Assembly: GCA_030607345.1 (NCBI GenBank)
Contig: JAUWKC010000037.1
Span: 1 to 9,253 of the forward strand
DNA: 9,253 nucleotides
From: Planctomycetota bacterium
GTDB lineage: Bacteria > Planctomycetota > Phycisphaerae > Sedimentisphaerales > SG8-4
Reading direction: 5' to 3'
The number at the start of each line of letters is the position of its first letter. The first letter of the stretch is position 1. Below, one piece after another: positions 5,994 to 9,253 of this stretch. The notes under the pieces are model-generated. The model saw nothing but the letters and a program-made list of their open reading frames with translations, made no database searches and was not told the DNA's origin. The translations under genes were made by a program, and so were the position numbers.

Positions 5994-8264
5994 TCAATCT
6001 TCATTAAAAAGCCGCCGGAGCATTTCGTCCGAAAGCTGCAACGTGTAAACAGTGTTGGCATCCTGGATTCCGTTCGTCTGGTAATCTACCGATTCGTTAT
6101 AGAAATGTTCGGTCTCATCCTGATGTGTGATGATGAAGCTGTCTTGGTAATAAGGGGGGACATAGAAGCCGGCCAGACCATCCTTATCTGTGATTTTAAC
6201 GCCGCTGTAATGGTCGCAGTGAACACCAACACCTACGACCGGATTGGCCGCAGAATCGGTTACCTGCACAAAAACTTCGATTCGCTGCGTCAAATTGATA
6301 ATTCCGAGGTCGAGACTCTTGCCTTTCTCGAGGGAGAACATCTCTGTGTGAACCGGCGCAGCACAGTATTCACCCCTACCCCGAAATTCAAGGCGAAACC
6401 TAAGGTCTGCCGGCACATAAATAGTGTACGGCAGGTCCAAGCGAACCGGCCGACGCAAATCTACATCTACAGTCCTCGCATAGGAGCCAAGGGAGCTGTC
6501 ACAAGGGTCCCTGCCGCACTTTCGCCAGTAGACCCAGAAAGAGTTGTTTTCTTCCTGATGCTCGAAAGCTAATTGAAAGTGAACCTTCGCTGCAGGAAAC
6601 AGTTTTGATATTGGAAGTTCCACCACTTCATTGGGGCTGTTTTTAAGATTGACATCTGTGAAGTGCATAATCGGAACATAATCCTGCTTGATTACCCAAA
6701 AATGATACGAGAGGCCGTGTGTTACCGTTATGCTGAAGCGTCCCCGGGTGTCGGTCACAAGGACCTTCTTTATCTTGGACCATCGCTTGCGCAAAGGTTC
6801 AAGGACCGGGTCGTTCGGCTCGATGTCTTCTCTGAGTTGAGCGAGCCTCTGCCACTGCTGCTCTGCCAGGGACGCTACGGTTGCCTCCGCTAAAAGCCCG
6901 CCTTTGGAACAAATCACCAGTGCCCCTTCGACGGGTTTGCCGGTAAGGCCATAAACAACGCGGCCCTGATAGGTTTTATATGGCTTGACAGGCTTGGTCT
7001 GCCGCCGTCTGAAAACAACTTGGCTGGGACTTTCCTCAGTGACAGTTACATGTTCAAAAATCATACTTCCCATTCTTGCTTTGTATCCGCCGGGAGGAAA
7101 CATCCCGCCATCTTTGATATCGTCATATTCGAAATACAACGAGCGCTGTAGGCCCGAAGGACGTATCTCCAGTTGCAGTCTTTCGAGTATCTTCTTGTCC
7201 GTAATCGGTGCGTTCTCATCCTGAAAAGCGAAGGTCCTGAAATACAATTTCGGCCGCTTCAGTCGTATTATGCTTTCTTTGCCGATAGGAATTAGCCGAG
7301 ACTGAGGCGGAATACTAAGTTCCTCCAGTGTTACTATGAGCACATCATACTTGGAGTTAGGGCCTAGCCGTATCGAGCCGCCCTTTAGTTTTTCCATCGG
7401 CATACACATCCGGAATCTGCCTTGTGCATCCGTAACGACAAATCCGCAGTGTCTCGACCACCTTAGCTCGCCGCCTCCCGGAGTATGAACCTCCCGGCAA
7501 GAAATCACAACCTGCGGCATCGGCTTGTTTGCATCGTCCAGGACACGGCCCCATATCGACTGTTCTCTTGTCGCAGGGTTAACCGGACTCATCGGAACGT
7601 TAACATCATGACCGTAGTACAGAGTATTGAGAATCAATACTCTGCCATAATCCGGATGCGAGAAAATAAAGGACGGCTTACTCTTATGCAGTTTTTCTTT
7701 TTCAACAAAAAGCAGCCCGTATTTATCAAGACTGTACTGCCACACTAGTGCGTCAAGTCCGGGCACTCGAGCATTGTAAGCGAATATCAGTTTCCTGGTG
7801 TCAAAAACTCGTGCCCATCCGTTCGATAACGGTTTGCCGTAAACATCACAAAAGCAAAACACGGAGTACCGGGACAAGAGCTTTTGAAGGTAGCTCCTGC
7901 GAAGTGCGCCCCATTGGCTGTAACTGTCGAGCAACCTATCGAGCTTTATAACCTGAGCGGCAAGTATTTCCTGCAGGACGATATCGGACCGAATCTTTTC
8001 TGTTAAGAGCTTTGAACACAGCAGCAAGTCAAGAGCAACCACAGAGTCCTCCTCAAGGAACTTGCCTGTAAGATAATCGGTTATGGGGCCAATATTAGGG
8101 TCGTCGGCTTTGAGTTCAAGCATATAACTCGAAACCTGCCGATATGTGGTTGTTTTCCTGGCCTGGTCAACCGGCGTCTGCCAGAGAGCACAGTTCTGCA
8201 GAACTGCCGGCACCTGGCTGTTACTCCCAAGCCACAGCAGCGAAAAAATTATGGCAACTTGCAT
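5994..8264 (-). CDS. Secreted carboxypeptidase-regulatory-like domain protein with a helical N-terminus (756 aa)
   Basis: The start at 8264 is fixed by GGAGG 7 nt upstream. The first ~23 residues (MQVAIIFSLLWLGSNSQVPA) look like an export signal, though without the usual basic residues, so cleavage is less certain. Residues about 24-130 are helix-like and unlike the other paralogs: the GREVIVRVYE strand module is absent, replaced by EEDSVVALDLLLCSKLLTEK (71-90) and similar segments. From there the family order resumes: domain 1 (136-190, CFCDVYGKPLSNGWARVFD), domain 2 (237-289, GRVLDDANKPMP, VVTDAQGRFRM), FRTFAFQDENAPI (342-354), domain 3 (433-515, GRVVYGLTGKPVEGALVI, EQQWQRL, TDTRGRF), LFPAAK (555-560), YVPADLRF (616-623), domain 4 (663-712, VQVTDSAANPVVGVGV, TDKDGLAGFYVPPYY) and the tail DANTVYTLQLSDEMLRRLFN (735-754) plus ED. 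It is closest to the truncated gene at the right edge (both have VPPYYQ and YQTNG before the tail). It sits 23 nt downstream of that gene and 25 nt upstream of a decayed copy. No catalytic motif is seen; function unknown. Confidence 0.92.
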   Translation of the reverse strand: MQVAIIFSLLWLGSNSQVPAVLQNCALWQTPVDQARKTTTYRQVSSYMLELKADDPNIGPITDYLTGKFLEEDSVVALDLLLCSKLLTEKIRSDIVLQEILAAQVIKLDRLLDSYSQWGALRRSYLQKLLSRYSVFCFCDVYGKPLSNGWARVFDTRKLIFAYNARVPGLDALVWQYSLDKYGLLFVEKEKLHKSKPSFIFSHPDYGRVLILNTLYYGHDVNVPMSPVNPATREQSIWGRVLDDANKPMPQVVISCREVHTPGGGELRWSRHCGFVVTDAQGRFRMCMPMEKLKGGSIRLGPNSKYDVLIVTLEELSIPPQSRLIPIGKESIIRLKRPKLYFRTFAFQDENAPITDKKILERLQLEIRPSGLQRSLYFEYDDIKDGGMFPPGGYKARMGSMIFEHVTVTEESPSQVVFRRRQTKPVKPYKTYQGRVVYGLTGKPVEGALVICSKGGLLAEATVASLAEQQWQRLAQLREDIEPNDPVLEPLRKRWSKIKKVLVTDTRGRFSITVTHGLSYHFWVIKQDYVPIMHFTDVNLKNSPNEVVELPISKLFPAAKVHFQLAFEHQEENNSFWVYWRKCGRDPCDSSLGSYARTVDVDLRRPVRLDLPYTIYVPADLRFRLEFRGRGEYCAAPVHTEMFSLEKGKSLDLGIINLTQRIEVFVQVTDSAANPVVGVGVHCDHYSGVKITDKDGLAGFYVPPYYQDSFIITHQDETEHFYNESVDYQTNGIQDANTVYTLQLSDEMLRRLFNED

Positions 8265-8271
8265 ATATGAA

Positions 8272-8276
8272 CCTCC
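8272..8276 (-). promoter_or_regulatory. Shine-Dalgarno for the 756-aa paralog
   Basis: The minus strand reads GGAGG at 8276-8272, 7 nt before ATG 8264-8262, inside the 23-nt spacer after the previous stop. It is the strongest ribosome site within the array and confirms the start despite the atypical signal peptide. Confidence 0.8.
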
Positions 8277-8287
8277 AGTCGAGATGC

Positions 8288-9253
8288 TCAGTTAAAAAGT
8301 TTTTGCAGCATCTCGTCCGAAAGCTGCAGGGTGTAAACATTGTTTGCGTCCTCTGGACCGTTGGTCTGATAGGCTATGGACTCGGTTACTCTGTCTCGAG
8401 CGGGTCCGGGCGGACCGACGGCGAATTGGCCCTGGTAATACGGCGGCACGTGAAACTCCGCGAAGCCTTGCTCGTCCGTAACATAGGTCTGGCCCAAGGA
8501 CCACCCGAGATGGTCAATGTGTGTTACCCCAACACCTTTAAGGCCTTTGCCGGCGGAATCGACAACCTGCACGAATACGGGCATTTCCTGACGTATTTCT
8601 ACCTTACCAAGGTCGATAACCTGACCCTGTGAAGCACTTACGGTTTCCGTCAAAATCGGACACCACCAGGGGTATCTGCGGTTGGTGCGGTCGGCAACCA
8701 GAAGGCGAATCTTAAATCTCAAGCCGGCAGGGACCTGAAGGTTGTTAACGACGTTTGGTTCCAGATTCTCCCTGGTGATAAGCTTGTAAGGTCCATAGCT
8801 GCGAAGCCCGTCGAACCAGCCGGGCTGTTGCTCATCGGCGTACGTCAACCTCGCACGGACATGGCACTGCTTCTTGGCAAAGGCCGGTTCAAGCAGCACC
8901 GTTGCCGCAGGATAAAGCCGCATATCACCCAAGTCCACACTGTTATCAGTGTCGGGCTTATCTCTATCCTGTGACAGGGTGTGCTTGACGGCCACATAAT
9001 CTTGCTGAAAGGCCACAACTTCGTAGCTCTGGTTTTCTCGCAGAGAAACGCCAAATTGAAATATCCCCTGACTGTCAGCTCGCAGAAGCTCGCGAAAGCG
9101 GATGATTTCCCCCAGTGGCACTACGTACGGGTCGTCGCCGACGGTCGCCGCTCCGAGCCTCTCGAGCATCTCCCATTGCTCCGGCGCCAAGTTCGATAGG
9201 TCCTTGCGAAGCCAGGCTCCAACGGCGACGAAAGCACCGGCCATAGGTCGGCC
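8288..9253 (-). CDS. C-terminal part of a secreted carboxypeptidase-regulatory-like paralog (5' end beyond the window)
   Basis: The frame is open from the window edge to TGA 8290-8288, 321 residues. An ATG at 9244 is internal: the preceding codons give GRP, so GRPMAGAFVAVGA aligns with TGKPVEGALVICS of the next gene, in the middle of domain 3. Visible parts: end of domain 3 (APEQWEMLERL 23-33, RADSQGIFQFGV 58-69), LYPAATV (113-119), QQPGWFDGL (142-150), VPAGLRFKIRLL (174-185), domain 4 (226-274, VQVVDSAGKGLKGVGV, VTDEQGFAEFHVPPYY) and the tail DANNVYTLQLSDEMLQKLFN (302-321). By comparison with the paralogs, about 430 residues including the signal peptide should lie to the right of the window. 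It is the first unit of the array visible here and is followed after 23 nt by its closest relative, so the two are probably a recent tandem duplication on one transcript. Confidence 0.9.
   Translation of the reverse strand, partial: GRPMAGAFVAVGAWLRKDLSNLAPEQWEMLERLGAATVGDDPYVVPLGEIIRFRELLRADSQGIFQFGVSLRENQSYEVVAFQQDYVAVKHTLSQDRDKPDTDNSVDLGDMRLYPAATVLLEPAFAKKQCHVRARLTYADEQQPGWFDGLRSYGPYKLITRENLEPNVVNNLQVPAGLRFKIRLLVADRTNRRYPWWCPILTETVSASQGQVIDLGKVEIRQEMPVFVQVVDSAGKGLKGVGVTHIDHLGWSLGQTYVTDEQGFAEFHVPPYYQGQFAVGPPGPARDRVTESIAYQTNGPEDANNVYTLQLSDEMLQKLFN

Noticed and set aside
6105..6572. 155-codon plus-strand frame and a 162-codon one at 8144-8632
   Set aside because: Both lie antisense inside well-supported paralogs whose minus-strand translation matches family motifs throughout; no ribosome site or recognisable protein.

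Overview
The window looks like bacterial chromosomal DNA from a mid-GC, secretion-rich lineage. The style of the genes (long secreted proteins built from carboxypeptidase-regulatory-like beta-sandwich repeats, plus a fragment resembling planctomycete terminase-like ATPases) suggests Planctomycetota, perhaps Phycisphaerae. This is inference from protein style only; no rRNA or marker gene is present.

Every gene I can support lies on the minus strand, so the transcription order runs from the right edge to the left. In that order: (1) 9253-8288, the C-terminal 321 residues of a paralog cut by the window edge; (2) 8264-5994, an intact 756-aa paralog with an unusual helical N-terminus; (3) 5968-5589, a decayed copy keeping only its signal peptide, start motif and last ~30 residues around an AT-rich filler; (4) 5575-3209, an intact 788-aa paralog, the best representative of the family; (5) 3185-551, an 877-aa paralog interrupted by a single-base frameshift in a GGG run at 2956-2958 and carrying a ~130-aa private insert; (6) 554-375, a second tiny remnant with a signal peptide and a family C-terminal tail joined across a TGA, overlapping gene 5 by ATGA; (7) 257-1, the N-terminal 85 residues of an unrelated gene with its own strong Shine-Dalgarno, probably a phage-terminase-like ATPase.

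Units 1-6 are one tandem paralog family. Junctions are 13-25 nt or an ATGA overlap, so they probably form one transcript. The full-length members share the same order: export signal, N-terminal strand-rich module, a regulatory-like domain, a second such domain (GKVVDEDNNP... TDHDGRF), a third (VVDGVTG...GAF...QW...), an LFPAA motif, a VPAG motif, a fourth domain (DSAGxPV), and a short C-terminal tail DANxxYTxxLSDExLxxLF. No catalytic motif is visible, so these look like structural, adhesive or surface-layer-like exported proteins rather than enzymes. Their function is unknown.

The most notable feature is the birth-and-death evolution of the array: full copies, a frameshifted copy, and two copies from which the middle has been lost while both ends survive. 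No tRNA, rRNA, CRISPR array, insertion sequence or convincing factor-independent terminator was seen.
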